Source of the DNA: Stenotrophomonas maltophilia
Lineage (GTDB): Bacteria; Pseudomonadota; Gammaproteobacteria; Xanthomonadales; Xanthomonadaceae
Length of the DNA stretch: 64,000 nucleotides
Assembly (NCBI RefSeq): GCF_025642255.1
Contig: NZ_CP106759.1
Location: 523,501 to 587,500, forward strand
Direction of reading: 5' to 3'
The notes beneath the pieces are model-generated. The model saw nothing but the letters and a program-made list of their open reading frames with translations, was not told where the DNA came from and ran no database searches. Below, one piece after another: positions 49,702 to 58,714 of the stretch; the stretch's first letter is position 1; every line of letters begins with the position of its first letter. Both the position numbers and the translations under genes were made by a program.

Positions 49702-51555
49702 GTGATCAAGAAGCAGAACCTTCGCATCAACGTGCTTGCCGCCGCTGTGCTGTCGATGACCGCGGTAGGTGCCGTCCATGCCGCCGGGTTGCCGACGCAG
49801 GAACCGGCACGCCAGGCGCGCACCGCACAGCCGGGCACCGACCGCATCATCGTCAAGTACCGCGCCGGCACGGCCGCTGCGCTGGATCGTTCGGCCAAGC
49901 TGTCCACGGTGCAGTCGGCGCTGACCCGCGCCAGCCTGTCCGGCGGCACTGTGCGCGCCAGTACCCTGGGCCCGCAGGTCGTGCGCAAGCTCGGCGTCGG
50001 CGCCGATGTGATCCGCCTGCAGGGCCGCCTGGCCCCGGCTGAACTGCAGCGCGTGCTGAAGGAGCTGAAGGCCGATCCGGCGGTGCAGTACGCCGAGGCC
50101 GACGTGAAGCTGCGCCGCAGCGAACTGCGTGCCGGCGACGTGCAGCCGGCGCTGGTGCCGAACGACCAGTACTACCAGCAGTACCAGTGGCACCTGCACA
50201 ACGCGACCGGCGGCATCAACGCGCCGGCGGCCTGGGATGTTTCGCAGGGCGAGGGCGTGGTGGTGGCGGTGCTCGACACCGGCATCCTGCCGCAGCACCC
50301 GGATCTGGTCGGCAACCTGCTGGAGGGCTACGACTTCATCAGCGATGCCGAGACCTCACGTCGCGCTACCGACGACCGTGTACCGGGCGCACAGGACTAT
50401 GGCGACTGGGTCGAGAACGACAACGAGTGCTACACCGGTTCGCTGGCTGAAGACAGCTCCTGGCACGGAACGCACGTCGCCGGCACCGTGGCCGAGCAGA
50501 CCAACAACGGTGTCGGCATGGCCGGCGTCGCGCACAAGGCCAAGGTGCTGCCGGTCCGCGTACTCGGCAAGTGTGGCGGCTACCTCTCCGACATCGCCGA
50601 CGCCATCACCTGGGCCTCCGGTGGCACCGTGACCGGCATTCCGGCCAATACCAACCCGGCCGAAGTCATCAACATGAGCCTGGGTGGCAGCGGCAGCTGC
50701 GATGGCACCTACCAGGATGCGATCAATGGCGCGATCTCGCGCGGCACCACGGTCGTGGTGGCCGCCGGCAACGAGACCGACAACGCGTCCAATTACCGTC
50801 CTGCCAGCTGCGCTGGTGTGGTGACGGTGGGGGCCACCCGCATCACCGGCGGCATCACCTACTACTCCAACTACGGCACCCGCGTCGATCTTTCCGGCCC
50901 CGGTGGTGGTGGCAGCGTGGACGGGAATCCGGGTGGCTATGTCTGGCAGGCAGGTTCCGACGCGGCGACCACGCCGGATTCGGGCAGCTACAGCTACATG
51001 GGCATGGGCGGTACCTCGATGGCCTCGCCGCACGTCGCGGCGGTGGCGGCACTGGTGCAGAGCGCGTTGATCGCCGATGGCAAGGAGCCGCTGGCTCCGG
51101 CAGCCATGCGTACCCTGCTCAAGGAAACCGCACGCCCGTTCCCGGTGGCCATCCCGTCGGCGACCCCGATTGGTACCGGCATCGTCGACGCAAAGGCCGC
51201 ACTGGCCAAGGCGCTGGAGGAACCGTGCACCGAGGACTGCGGCCCGGTAGCCACGCCGCTGACCAACAAGGTCGCTGTCGGCGGCCTGTCCGGTGCGACC
51301 GGCGGCAGTGCCCTGTACAGCTTCGAAGCGGTGGCGGGCAAATCGCTGAGCGTGATCACCTACGGTGGCAGTGGCAACGTGTCGGTGTACCTGGCCCAGG
51401 GCCGCGAGCCCAGCGCGAGCGACAACGATGCCAAGTCCACACGTGCGGGGAACGCCGAAACCGTGCGCGTCAACAAGCCGGTGGCCGGCACGTACTACGT
51501 CAAGGTCGTGGGTGAAGCCGCCTACAGCGGGGTGACCATCCTCGCCACGCAGTAA
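49702..51555 (+). CDS. Secreted subtilisin-like (S8) serine protease, StmPr1-like
   Basis: A 617-residue pre-pro-protease. A GTG at 49702 is preferred because GAGGA lies 8-9 nt upstream and it gives VIKKQNLRINVLAAAVLSMT, a normal signal peptide ending near VHA; an ATG at 49678 lacks a ribosome site. The inhibitor-like propeptide spans about residues 40-150. The catalytic triad is Asp in VAVLDTGI (about 191), His in WHGTHVAG (about 255) and Ser in GTSMASPH (about 438). A C-terminal PPC domain (about 530-617) follows CTEDCG. It lies directly upstream of the xps type II secretion operon, its likely exporter. The layout resembles StmPr1 of S. maltophilia, a known Xps substrate; orthology needs checking. 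Confidence 0.9.
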   Translation: MIKKQNLRINVLAAAVLSMTAVGAVHAAGLPTQEPARQARTAQPGTDRIIVKYRAGTAAALDRSAKLSTVQSALTRASLSGGTVRASTLGPQVVRKLGVGADVIRLQGRLAPAELQRVLKELKADPAVQYAEADVKLRRSELRAGDVQPALVPNDQYYQQYQWHLHNATGGINAPAAWDVSQGEGVVVAVLDTGILPQHPDLVGNLLEGYDFISDAETSRRATDDRVPGAQDYGDWVENDNECYTGSLAEDSSWHGTHVAGTVAEQTNNGVGMAGVAHKAKVLPVRVLGKCGGYLSDIADAITWASGGTVTGIPANTNPAEVINMSLGGSGSCDGTYQDAINGAISRGTTVVVAAGNETDNASNYRPASCAGVVTVGATRITGGITYYSNYGTRVDLSGPGGGGSVDGNPGGYVWQAGSDAATTPDSGSYSYMGMGGTSMASPHVAAVAALVQSALIADGKEPLAPAAMRTLLKETARPFPVAIPSATPIGTGIVDAKAALAKALEEPCTEDCGPVATPLTNKVAVGGLSGATGGSALYSFEAVAGKSLSVITYGGSGNVSVYLAQGREPSASDNDAKSTRAGNAETVRVNKPVAGTYYVKVVGEAAYSGVTILATQ

Positions 51556-51585
51556 CGCCATCACACTGTCGTAGATGAACTGGCG

Positions 51586-51623
51586 ACGCCCGTCACCCCG
51601 CGGTGGCGGGCGTTGTCATTTTT
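51586..51623 (+). terminator. Intrinsic terminator after the S8 protease
   Basis: ACGCCCGTCACC (51586-51597) pairs with GGTGGCGGGCGT (51602-51613), 12 pairs including one G-U, with a 4-nt loop. A TTTTT run follows at 51619-51623, six bases after the stem. This separates the protease from the xps operon. Confidence 0.75.
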
Positions 51624-51695
51624 CGAAAGGCGGCGCGATGGCGGCGGAAACCACGGCTTAACTGCTAAAGTCGGGCCGATCGACAGGAGAGTCAC

Positions 51696-53417
51696 GTGAA
51701 CGCGCTCGCTGCAACCACTGCCGACGACGCCGAGAGCCGCATCCTGGATGCGCTGCTGGCGCGTGGGCGGCTCAAGGAAGGAGACCTGGCCCGGGCGCGG
51801 CCACTGCATGCCGAGGCCGGCGGCAGCCTGCTCGGCCTGCTGGTGCGCCTGGGGCTGGTGTCCGAGCGGGACCAGGCGCAGGCCAGCGCGGATGTGCTGG
51901 GCCTGCCACTGCTGGAAGGCAAGCAGGTGCCCGAGACGCCGCCGCAGTCCCTCGCCGAAGGCCTGCCGCTGTCGCTGCGCTTCCTCAAGCAGTTCCACGT
52001 CTGCCCGCTGGCGCTGGATGAACACGGCGTACGGCTGTGGTTGGCCGATGCCCACGATGTCTACCCGCAGCAGGCCGTGCAGCTGGCCCTGGGCGTGCCG
52101 GTCACGCCGGTGCTGGGCATGCGTGCGGAGATCGACGATCTGGTCGAGCGCTGGTTCGGCCAGGGCCGCAGCGCCATGGGGGCGATCGTGGAAACCGCCG
52201 ATGGTGAAGGCGGCGCGGTGGACGACATCGAGCATCTGCGTGACCTTGCCTCGGAAGCGCCGGTGATCCGCCTGGTCAACCTGGTGATCCAGCGCGCGGT
52301 GGAACTGCGTGCCTCGGACATCCATGTCGAGCCCTTCGAAAGCCGGCTGAAGGTCCGTTACCGCGTCGATGGCGTGCTGGTGGAGGGCGAGAGCCCGCCC
52401 GCCAACCTGACCGCCGCGGTCATCAGCCGCATCAAGATCATGGCCCGGCTCAACATCGCCGAGCGCCGCCTGCCGCAGGACGGCCGCATCATGCTGCGCG
52501 TGCAGGGCAAGGAGCTGGACCTTCGCGTCAGCACGGTACCGACCGCACACGGCGAGAGCGTGGTGATGCGCCTGCTTGACCGCGAAACCGTGGTGTTCGA
52601 TTTCCATCGGCTTGGCTTCACCGATGCATTCCTGCCGCAGTTCCGCAAGGTCCTGGAGCAGCCGCACGGCATCCTGCTGGTGACCGGCCCGACCGGTTCG
52701 GGCAAGACCACGACGCTGTACACCGCGTTGAGCCAGCTCAATACCGCCGACGTCAAGATCATCACGGTCGAAGACCCGGTCGAGTACCAGATCGAGGGCA
52801 TCAACCAGATCCAGGCCAAGCCGCAGATCGGCCTGGACTTCGCCAATGCGCTGCGCAGCATCGTGCGCCAGGATCCGGACATCATCATGATCGGCGAAAT
52901 GCGCGATCTGGAGACCGCGCGCATCGCGATCCAGTCGGCGCTGACCGGCCATCTGGTGCTGTCCACCCTGCATACCAACAATGCCGCCGGTGGCATCACC
53001 CGGCTGCTCGACATGGGTGTGGAAGACTATCTGCTGACCTCCACCATCAACGGCATCCTCGCGCAGCGTCTGGTGCGCCGTCTGGAGCCGACCCACGCCG
53101 AGCGCTACCCGGCGTCACCGGAAGAGATCGATCGTTTCGAGCTGCGCCGCCTGCAGCCGGAGGGGGCGATTCACCTGTACCGGCCGCGTCCCTCAGCACT
53201 GGCACCGACCGGCTACCTGGGCCGCACCACCATCATGGAATTCCTGGTGATGAACGACGCGCTGCGGCGCGCGGTGATGCGCCGCGATGGTATGGGCGAG
53301 CTGGAGCGCATCGCGCGCGAAGGCGGCATGCGTACCATGTACGATGATGGCCTGGCCAAGGCCCTTGCCGGGCAGACGACCATCGAGGAAGTCCTGCGTG
53401 TGACGGAGGAGAGCTGA
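51696..53417 (+). CDS. xpsE: Type II secretion ATPase XpsE/GspE
   Basis: A 573-residue hexameric ATPase that drives pseudopilus assembly. The start is GTG at 51696, with AGGAGA upstream. The N-terminal GspE-N domain (about residues 15-150) is followed by VRYRVDGVLVEGESP and Walker A GPTGSGKTTTL (about 330), the Asp box ITVEDPVEYQIEGINQIQ, Walker B in DIIMIGEMRDLETA and a His box TGHLVLSTLHTNNA. The usual tetracysteine zinc-binding insertion near residue 460-500 has no cysteine here (e.g. RRLEPTHAERYPASPEEID). It is the first gene of xpsEFGHIJKLMND. Confidence 0.95.
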   Translation: MNALAATTADDAESRILDALLARGRLKEGDLARARPLHAEAGGSLLGLLVRLGLVSERDQAQASADVLGLPLLEGKQVPETPPQSLAEGLPLSLRFLKQFHVCPLALDEHGVRLWLADAHDVYPQQAVQLALGVPVTPVLGMRAEIDDLVERWFGQGRSAMGAIVETADGEGGAVDDIEHLRDLASEAPVIRLVNLVIQRAVELRASDIHVEPFESRLKVRYRVDGVLVEGESPPANLTAAVISRIKIMARLNIAERRLPQDGRIMLRVQGKELDLRVSTVPTAHGESVVMRLLDRETVVFDFHRLGFTDAFLPQFRKVLEQPHGILLVTGPTGSGKTTTLYTALSQLNTADVKIITVEDPVEYQIEGINQIQAKPQIGLDFANALRSIVRQDPDIIMIGEMRDLETARIAIQSALTGHLVLSTLHTNNAAGGITRLLDMGVEDYLLTSTINGILAQRLVRRLEPTHAERYPASPEEIDRFELRRLQPEGAIHLYRPRPSALAPTGYLGRTTIMEFLVMNDALRRAVMRRDGMGELERIAREGGMRTMYDDGLAKALAGQTTIEEVLRVTEES

Positions 53418-53441
53418 TGCGCGCCGGAGCCCGGGGCTGAC

Positions 53442-54662
53442 ATGCCTAACTACCGCTATAAGGCCCTCAATCCGCATGGCGAGATCTTCGACGGGCAGAT
53501 GGAAGCGGCCAGCGAGGCCGACCTGATCGCGCGCCTGCAGGACCAGGGGCATCTGCCGATGGAAACCCAGCTGGCCGATGCGGGCTCCATCGGGGGGGGC
53601 AACTGGCGCAACCTGTTCCACCAGCGCCCGCTGCAGGGCCCGGCGCTGCTGCAGTTCACCCAGCAACTGGCGACCCTGCTCGGTGCCGGCCAACCGCTGG
53701 ATCGCGCGCTGTCGATCCTGCTGGGCCTGCCCGAGGACGAGCGCTCGCGTCGTGCGATCACCGACATCCGCGACGTGGTGCGCGGTGGTGCGCCGCTGTC
53801 GACCGCGCTGGAGCGCCAGCATGGCCTGTTCTCGCGCCTGTACGTGAACATGGTGCGTGCCGGCGAGGCCGGCGGCAGCCTGCATGAGACCCTGCAGCGG
53901 CTGGCCGATTACCTTGAACGCGCGCGTGCGCTGCAGGGCAAGGTGATCAATGCGCTGGTCTACCCGGCCATCCTGCTGGTGGTGGTGGGCGGCGCGCTGC
54001 TGTTCCTGCTGGGTTACGTCGTGCCGCAGTTCGCGCAGATGTACGAGAGCCTGGACGTGGCGCTGCCGTGGTTCACCAACGCCGTGCTGCAGCTCGGTCT
54101 GTTCGTGCGCGACTGGTGGATGCTGCTGCTGGTGGTACCGGGCGTGCTGGCCCTGCTGTTCGAGCGCAAGCTGCGGCAGCCGGCCTTCCGGCTGGCCCTC
54201 GACGGCTGGCTGCTGCAACGGCGCAGCATCGGCCGCCTGCTCGGCGAGCTGGAGACCGCACGGCTGGCGCGCACGCTGGGAACGCTGCTGCGTAACGGTG
54301 TGCCGCTGCTGGGTGCGCTGGGCATCGCCCGCAACGTACTGGGCAACCGCGCGCTGGCAGCCGACGTGGATACCGCCGCCGACGAGGTCAAGAACGGTGC
54401 GGGCCTGTCGCTGGCACTGTCGCGCGGCAAGCGCTTTCCGCGGCTTGCCCTGCAGATGATCCAGGTCGGCGAGGAATCCGGCGCGCTGGACACCATGCTG
54501 CTGAAGGCCGCGGATACCTTCGAGCAGGACAGCGCCCGGCGCATCGATCGCCTGCTGGCGGCGATGGTCCCGGCGATCACCCTTGTGCTGGCTTCGGTGG
54601 TCGGTGCGGTCATCGTCGCCGTGCTGGTCCCGCTGTACGACCTGACCAATGCCATCGGTTGA
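53442..54662 (+). CDS. xpsF: Type II secretion inner-membrane platform protein XpsF/GspF
   Basis: A 406-residue polytopic platform protein. MPNYRYKALNPHGEIFDGQM is the family start. Two homologous GspF domains each carry the T2SSF pattern: LLQFTQQLATLLGAGQPLDR (about residue 70) and ARLARTLGTLLRNGVPLLGA (about 273), plus VRAGEAGGSLHETLQRLADY and IQVGEESGALDTMLLKAADT. Three membrane helices include VINALVYPAILLVVVGGALL. It follows xpsE by 24 bases. Confidence 0.95.
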   Translation: MPNYRYKALNPHGEIFDGQMEAASEADLIARLQDQGHLPMETQLADAGSIGGGNWRNLFHQRPLQGPALLQFTQQLATLLGAGQPLDRALSILLGLPEDERSRRAITDIRDVVRGGAPLSTALERQHGLFSRLYVNMVRAGEAGGSLHETLQRLADYLERARALQGKVINALVYPAILLVVVGGALLFLLGYVVPQFAQMYESLDVALPWFTNAVLQLGLFVRDWWMLLLVVPGVLALLFERKLRQPAFRLALDGWLLQRRSIGRLLGELETARLARTLGTLLRNGVPLLGALGIARNVLGNRALAADVDTAADEVKNGAGLSLALSRGKRFPRLALQMIQVGEESGALDTMLLKAADTFEQDSARRIDRLLAAMVPAITLVLASVVGAVIVAVLVPLYDLTNAIG

Positions 54663-54710
54663 CGATGGACTCTTCCGCACTTCGACCCAACGCAACCGAA
54701 AGGACCGATC

Positions 54711-55154
54711 ATGATCGCTAACCGTCGACCCATCCGCCTGTCCTTCACCGCCGCGCGGCACCAGTCGGGCATGAGCCTGCTGGAGATCATCATCGTCATC
54801 GTGTTGATCGGCGCGGTGCTGACCCTGGTGGCCAGCCGCGTGCTGGGCGGTGCCGACCGGGGCAAGGCCAACATCGCCAAGGCGCAGGTGCAGACCGTGG
54901 CATCCAAGATCGACAACTACCAGATCGATACCGGCAAGCTGCCGGGCGCGCTCACCGATCTGGTGACCGCACCGGCCGGCGTTGGCGGTTGGCTCGGCCC
55001 GTACGCCAAGCCGGCCGACCTCAACGATCCGTGGGGGCACGCGCTGGAGTACCGCGCACCCGGCGAAGGCCAGCCGTACGAGCTGATCAGCCTGGGCAAG
55101 GACGGCAAGGCCGGTGGCAGCAGCGTCGATGCCGACATCCGCTACCAGCCGTAA
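54711..55154 (+). CDS. xpsG: Type II secretion major pseudopilin XpsG/GspG
   Basis: A 147-residue major pseudopilin. The basic leader of about 20 residues ends in G before MSLLEIIIVIVLIGAVLTLV: cleavage at G|M with Glu at +5, as required for prepilin peptidase. The C-terminal calcium-binding region (PYELISLGKDGKAGGSSVDA) is typical of GspG. It is preceded by a 48-bp gap with GAAAGGA as the ribosome site. The prepilin peptidase gene is not in this window. Confidence 0.95.
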   Translation: MIANRRPIRLSFTAARHQSGMSLLEIIIVIVLIGAVLTLVASRVLGGADRGKANIAKAQVQTVASKIDNYQIDTGKLPGALTDLVTAPAGVGGWLGPYAKPADLNDPWGHALEYRAPGEGQPYELISLGKDGKAGGSSVDADIRYQP

Positions 55155-55160
55155 TCCCGC

Positions 55161-55655
55161 ATGACGTATTTCCTGCCGCGCCGGTTGCCCCGACCGCGCC
55201 TGCACGGCAGGCGCCCGGCGGGGCTGTCGCTGCTGGAGATGCTGCTGGTGATCGCGCTGATCGCGGCCATCGGCCTGATCACTGCGGCGGGACTGTCGCG
55301 TGGCTTCGCCGGCATGCAGCTGCGCAGCGCCGGCAAGGACATCGCCAACCAGCTGCGCATGGTGCGTGCACAGGCGATCGCGCGCGGCGAACCGCAGCGG
55401 TTCGTGATCGAGCCGGCACGGCATCGCTGGCAGGGGGCGAACCAGCGCCAGGGTGAACTGCCGGCACAGTTGACGGTGCGTTTCGAAGGTGCGGCGCAGC
55501 TGGCCACTGCGCCGGGGCAGGGTGTGATCGAGTTCCATCCCGATGGCGGTTCCAGTGGCGGCCGCATCCGCCTGCAGCGTGATGCCGCTGAATGGCGCAT
55601 CGATGTCGGCTGGTTGACCGGTGAAGTCCGCTCCGGCCCATGGCAGGCGCAGTGA
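55161..55655 (+). CDS. xpsH: Type II secretion minor pseudopilin XpsH/GspH
   Basis: A 164-residue minor pseudopilin. The leader MTYFLPRRLPRPRLHGRRPA-G is followed by LSLLEMLLVIALIAAIGLIT (Glu at +5). The body has the GspH/FimT pattern LRSAGKDIANQLRMVRAQAI and FHPDGGSSGGRIRLQ near the end. Its stop overlaps the next start as TGATG. Confidence 0.9.
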   Translation: MTYFLPRRLPRPRLHGRRPAGLSLLEMLLVIALIAAIGLITAAGLSRGFAGMQLRSAGKDIANQLRMVRAQAIARGEPQRFVIEPARHRWQGANQRQGELPAQLTVRFEGAAQLATAPGQGVIEFHPDGGSSGGRIRLQRDAAEWRIDVGWLTGEVRSGPWQAQ

Positions 55656-56071
55656 TGCGGCGCGCGCGCGGTTTCACGCTGCTGGAGGTGATCGTGGCCT
55701 TCGCTCTGCTCGGGCTGGCGCTGACCCTGCTGTTGGGCAGCCTGTCCGGCGGTGCCAGGCAGGTGCGCGAGGCCGAACTGCGCACGCGCGCCGTCCTGCA
55801 TGCGCAATCGCTGCTGGCTGCGGCGGGCGTGGATGCGCCGCTGCAGGTGGGGCAGCAGCAGGGCGACTGGGAAAACGGGCGCTATCGCTGGGAGCTGCAG
55901 GTGCAGCCCTGGACCGAGCCACGCGCCGGCAACGCCGCGGCCACGCAGTCGCCGGGTGCCCCGTGGCTGGCCGAACTGCAGTTGCAGGTGCGGTGGGGCG
56001 ATGGCGAGCGCGAACAGCTGCGCTGGCGCAGCCTGCGCCTGCTGCCGCCGGACCTGGAGCGCGCGCGATGA
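55655..56071 (+). CDS. xpsI: Type II secretion minor pseudopilin XpsI/GspI
   Basis: A 138-residue minor pseudopilin with a very short leader, MRRARG, then FTLLEVIVAFALLGLALTLL (Glu at +5). The body is small and includes RYRWELQVQPWTEP. A GTG immediately upstream (55652) and an ATG at 55640 are also in frame; 55655 gives the standard leader. It overlaps xpsJ by 4 bases. GspI forms the pseudopilus tip with J, K and H. Confidence 0.9.
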   Translation: MRRARGFTLLEVIVAFALLGLALTLLLGSLSGGARQVREAELRTRAVLHAQSLLAAAGVDAPLQVGQQQGDWENGRYRWELQVQPWTEPRAGNAAATQSPGAPWLAELQLQVRWGDGEREQLRWRSLRLLPPDLERAR

Positions 56072-56700
56072 AGCGGAGCGCTGCGGGATTCACTCTGGTT
56101 GAGGTGATGCTGGCGACCGTGCTGCTTGCCGGTGGCCTGGCGCTGGCGTTCGCCAGCGTGCGCTCGGCGATGGCGGTCAGCCAGCGGGGTGAACAGATCG
56201 CCGCCGAAAGCGAGCGGATGCGCGCGGTGCAGGCCCTGCTGCGGCGACAGCTGGCCGGGGCGATGCGCAGCCCGCTGGAAGTGCCTGACCCGACCCGCGA
56301 GCCGGTGTTCTTCCAGGGCGAAGAGCAACGGATGCTGTTCGTCGCCGATCTGCCAGGCTACCTCGGACGCGGCGGGCCCTATCTGCATGCGCTGCAGGTG
56401 GACGGCAAGGCCGGGCAGCAGCGTCTGCTGCTGGACCTGGTCCTGCTGCAGGAGGGCGAGCGCATCGCCGAAACGCCACCACGCCCGCCCGAGGTGCTGG
56501 TGGATGGCCTGCAAGCGGTGGAGATGCGCTATCGCGGCATCGATGCCGGCAGCGGGCAGATGACCGAGTGGCTGCCGCGCTGGGAAGACACCCGTCGCCT
56601 GCCTCTGCTGGTGGAACTGCGGATCGTGCCGGTCCGCGGTGCCGCATGGCCGCCCCTGGTGGTGGCCCCCCGCCTGGGCGGCGGTGGAGGGGGGCGTTGA
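56068..56700 (+). CDS. xpsJ: Type II secretion minor pseudopilin XpsJ/GspJ
   Basis: A 210-residue minor pseudopilin. The leader MKRSAAG precedes FTLVEVMLATVLLAGGLALA (Glu at +5). The larger body includes RMRAVQALLRRQLAGAMRSP and ends in glycine repeats (LGGGGGGR). It overlaps xpsI as ATGA and xpsK by 1 base. Confidence 0.9.
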   Translation: MKRSAAGFTLVEVMLATVLLAGGLALAFASVRSAMAVSQRGEQIAAESERMRAVQALLRRQLAGAMRSPLEVPDPTREPVFFQGEEQRMLFVADLPGYLGRGGPYLHALQVDGKAGQQRLLLDLVLLQEGERIAETPPRPPEVLVDGLQAVEMRYRGIDAGSGQMTEWLPRWEDTRRLPLLVELRIVPVRGAAWPPLVVAPRLGGGGGGR

Positions 56701-57560
56701 TGCGGTCGCGCGGGGCCGCACTGGTGCTGGTGCTGTGGTTGATCGCGCTGATGACCGCACTGGTCGGCGCGTTCGCGCTCAGCGCCCGCGTCGAGCATCT
56801 GCAGGAGCGCGTGCTCGACGACGATGCACGTGGCCAGGAGCGTGCTCGTGCGGGACTTGAGTACGCACTGATGCGGCTGTCACCGGATCCGCTGCGCGCG
56901 CCGTGGCAGGCCGATGGTCGCACCTATCGCTGGCAGTTCGACGGTGCCCGCATCGAGATCCAGGTGCTGGACGAGAACGGCAAGATCAACCTGAACCTGG
57001 CCGACGTGGCGCTGCTGACCGCATTTCTGCAGGCACTTGGCGAACCGGTGGACAACGCGCGCCAGCTGGCAGGCGCGATCGTCGACTGGCGTGACGAGGA
57101 CAGCCTGCTGCAGCCCGGCGGCGGTGCCGAGGCACAGGATTACGCCGCGGCCGGGCTGCCGTATGGGCCACGCAACAAGCGCTTCGAGACGCTGGGCGAG
57201 CTGCAGCGGGTGCTGGGCATGAACGGGCCGCTGTACCGGAAGATGCTGCCGCACCTGACCCTCTACAGCCGCCAGGCACGACCGGATCCGCGATTCGCCA
57301 GCGCTCCCGTGCTGACCGCGCTGGGCCTGGATGCCGACCTCGTGCTGGCGCAGCGGAACCAGCCGGAGCGTGACGGCGATCCGGCGGATGGATCTTCAGC
57401 GCTTGCCAGCAGCAGCGGCACCTATAGTATCGAGTCCCGTGTCATCGACGGCAGTGGACGCAGGTCGGTGTTGCAGGCAGTGGTTCGCAATGGCTCCGGG
57501 GGGATTCCCGGGCGGTCCTACACAGTGCTTCGCTGGGAGCAGGGAATGACGGCAAGATGA
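56700..57560 (+). CDS. xpsK: Type II secretion minor pseudopilin XpsK/GspK
   Basis: A 286-residue minor pseudopilin, largest of the set. MRSRG is followed by AALVLVLWLIALMTALVGAF; position +5 is Leu and not Glu, as is normal for GspK, which caps the pseudopilus. INLNLADVALLTAFLQALGE (about residue 95) and AIVDWRDEDSLLQPGGGAEA (about 120) are the conserved alpha-domain segments. The start overlaps the xpsJ stop by 1 base (TTGATG). Confidence 0.92.
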   Translation: MRSRGAALVLVLWLIALMTALVGAFALSARVEHLQERVLDDDARGQERARAGLEYALMRLSPDPLRAPWQADGRTYRWQFDGARIEIQVLDENGKINLNLADVALLTAFLQALGEPVDNARQLAGAIVDWRDEDSLLQPGGGAEAQDYAAAGLPYGPRNKRFETLGELQRVLGMNGPLYRKMLPHLTLYSRQARPDPRFASAPVLTALGLDADLVLAQRNQPERDGDPADGSSALASSSGTYSIESRVIDGSGRRSVLQAVVRNGSGGIPGRSYTVLRWEQGMTAR

Positions 57561-58714
57561 CGGCTTGGCAGGACAGTCTGCGGCAGGTGCAGGGCCAGAT
57601 CGGTCCTGGCGCCGGCCGTTTCCTGCGCTGGTGGCGGCACTCGTTGCTGGCGTGGGTGCCGGCGCGCTGGCAATGGGCGCTGGGCTGGGCCCAGGCACGG
57701 TTGCTGCTGCAGCGCGAGGGTGACCAGCTGCAGGTCTGGCGCGAAGCGGGCGAGCGCCGCGAGGCGGTGGTCACCCTGCCGTGGCCCTCGTCTCCGGTCG
57801 CACTGGATCGCGTGCTGGAGCCGCGCCTGCGCAGCCTGCCGCGATTCTGGCTGCTGCCGGTGGAACGGGTCCTGCGTCGCACCCTGCGGCTGCCGGCGGC
57901 GGCCGGCGACCGGCTGCACGCGGTGGTCGGTTATGAGATCGACCGGCAGACCCCGTTCGAGGCCAGCCAGGTCAGCTATGACGTGCGTGAACTGGGCGTG
58001 GCAGGGGAAGGCCAGCTGCAGGTCGAACTGGTGGCCTGGCCGCTGCGCCAGATGGAGGCCTGGCGTGCCAGCGTGGGCGAATGGGGCGACGCCCTGGCCG
58101 GCGTCGACGCGATCGATGCACAGGCTGGCACGCTGCAGGTCAACCTGTTGCCGAGCGCCCAGCGCCAGTCGCGGCCCGATCCGATGCGGCGCTGGAACCT
58201 GCTGCTGGCCCTGGCCGCGCTGGTGATGCTGGTACTGGCTGGACTGCAGTTGCTGGACAACCGCCGCGCCGCCGCCGACGCACTGCGTGCGGACGTCGAA
58301 CGCAGCGCGCGCAGTGCCCGGGGTGTAGCCAGTGAACGCGCCCAGCTGCAGGCACTGATCGACGGCGCGGCCTTCCTGGAGTCGCAGCGCCGCCAGCATG
58401 CCGGCACGGTGGAAATCTGGAACGAGCTGACCCGCCGTCTGCCTGAAGGCACCTATCTGGAGAAGCTGGCCATCGAGAACAACGGTCTGCAGCTGATCGG
58501 GCTCAGCCGCGAAGCCTCGCAGCTGGTGCAGCTGCTGCAGGATGCTCCGCAATGGCGCAAGGTCAACCTGACCGGTGTGCTGCAGGCGGACGGCGCCGGC
58601 AGCGGCCGGGACCGCTTCACCATGACTGCCGAACTTCAGCCGTTGCCCGCGGCGGCACCGGCAACGCCGACAGCAGCGACTCCGGAGGCGGCCGATGCCA
58701 AGCGCACGCCGTGA
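57557..58714 (+). CDS. xpsL: Type II secretion protein XpsL/GspL (PilN-like)
   Basis: A 385-residue inner-membrane assembly-platform protein that links the XpsE ATPase to XpsM/N. An N-terminal cytoplasmic actin-like part (about residues 1-210) has VVGYEIDRQTPFEASQVSYD, close to PilM/GspL. A single membrane helix follows (LLLALAALVMLVLAGLQLLD, about 215-234), then a periplasmic PilN-like domain with LTRRLPEGTYLEKLAIENNG. Overlaps xpsK by 4 bases and xpsM by 20 bases. Confidence 0.9.
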   Translation: MTAWQDSLRQVQGQIGPGAGRFLRWWRHSLLAWVPARWQWALGWAQARLLLQREGDQLQVWREAGERREAVVTLPWPSSPVALDRVLEPRLRSLPRFWLLPVERVLRRTLRLPAAAGDRLHAVVGYEIDRQTPFEASQVSYDVRELGVAGEGQLQVELVAWPLRQMEAWRASVGEWGDALAGVDAIDAQAGTLQVNLLPSAQRQSRPDPMRRWNLLLALAALVMLVLAGLQLLDNRRAAADALRADVERSARSARGVASERAQLQALIDGAAFLESQRRQHAGTVEIWNELTRRLPEGTYLEKLAIENNGLQLIGLSREASQLVQLLQDAPQWRKVNLTGVLQADGAGSGRDRFTMTAELQPLPAAAPATPTAATPEAADAKRTP

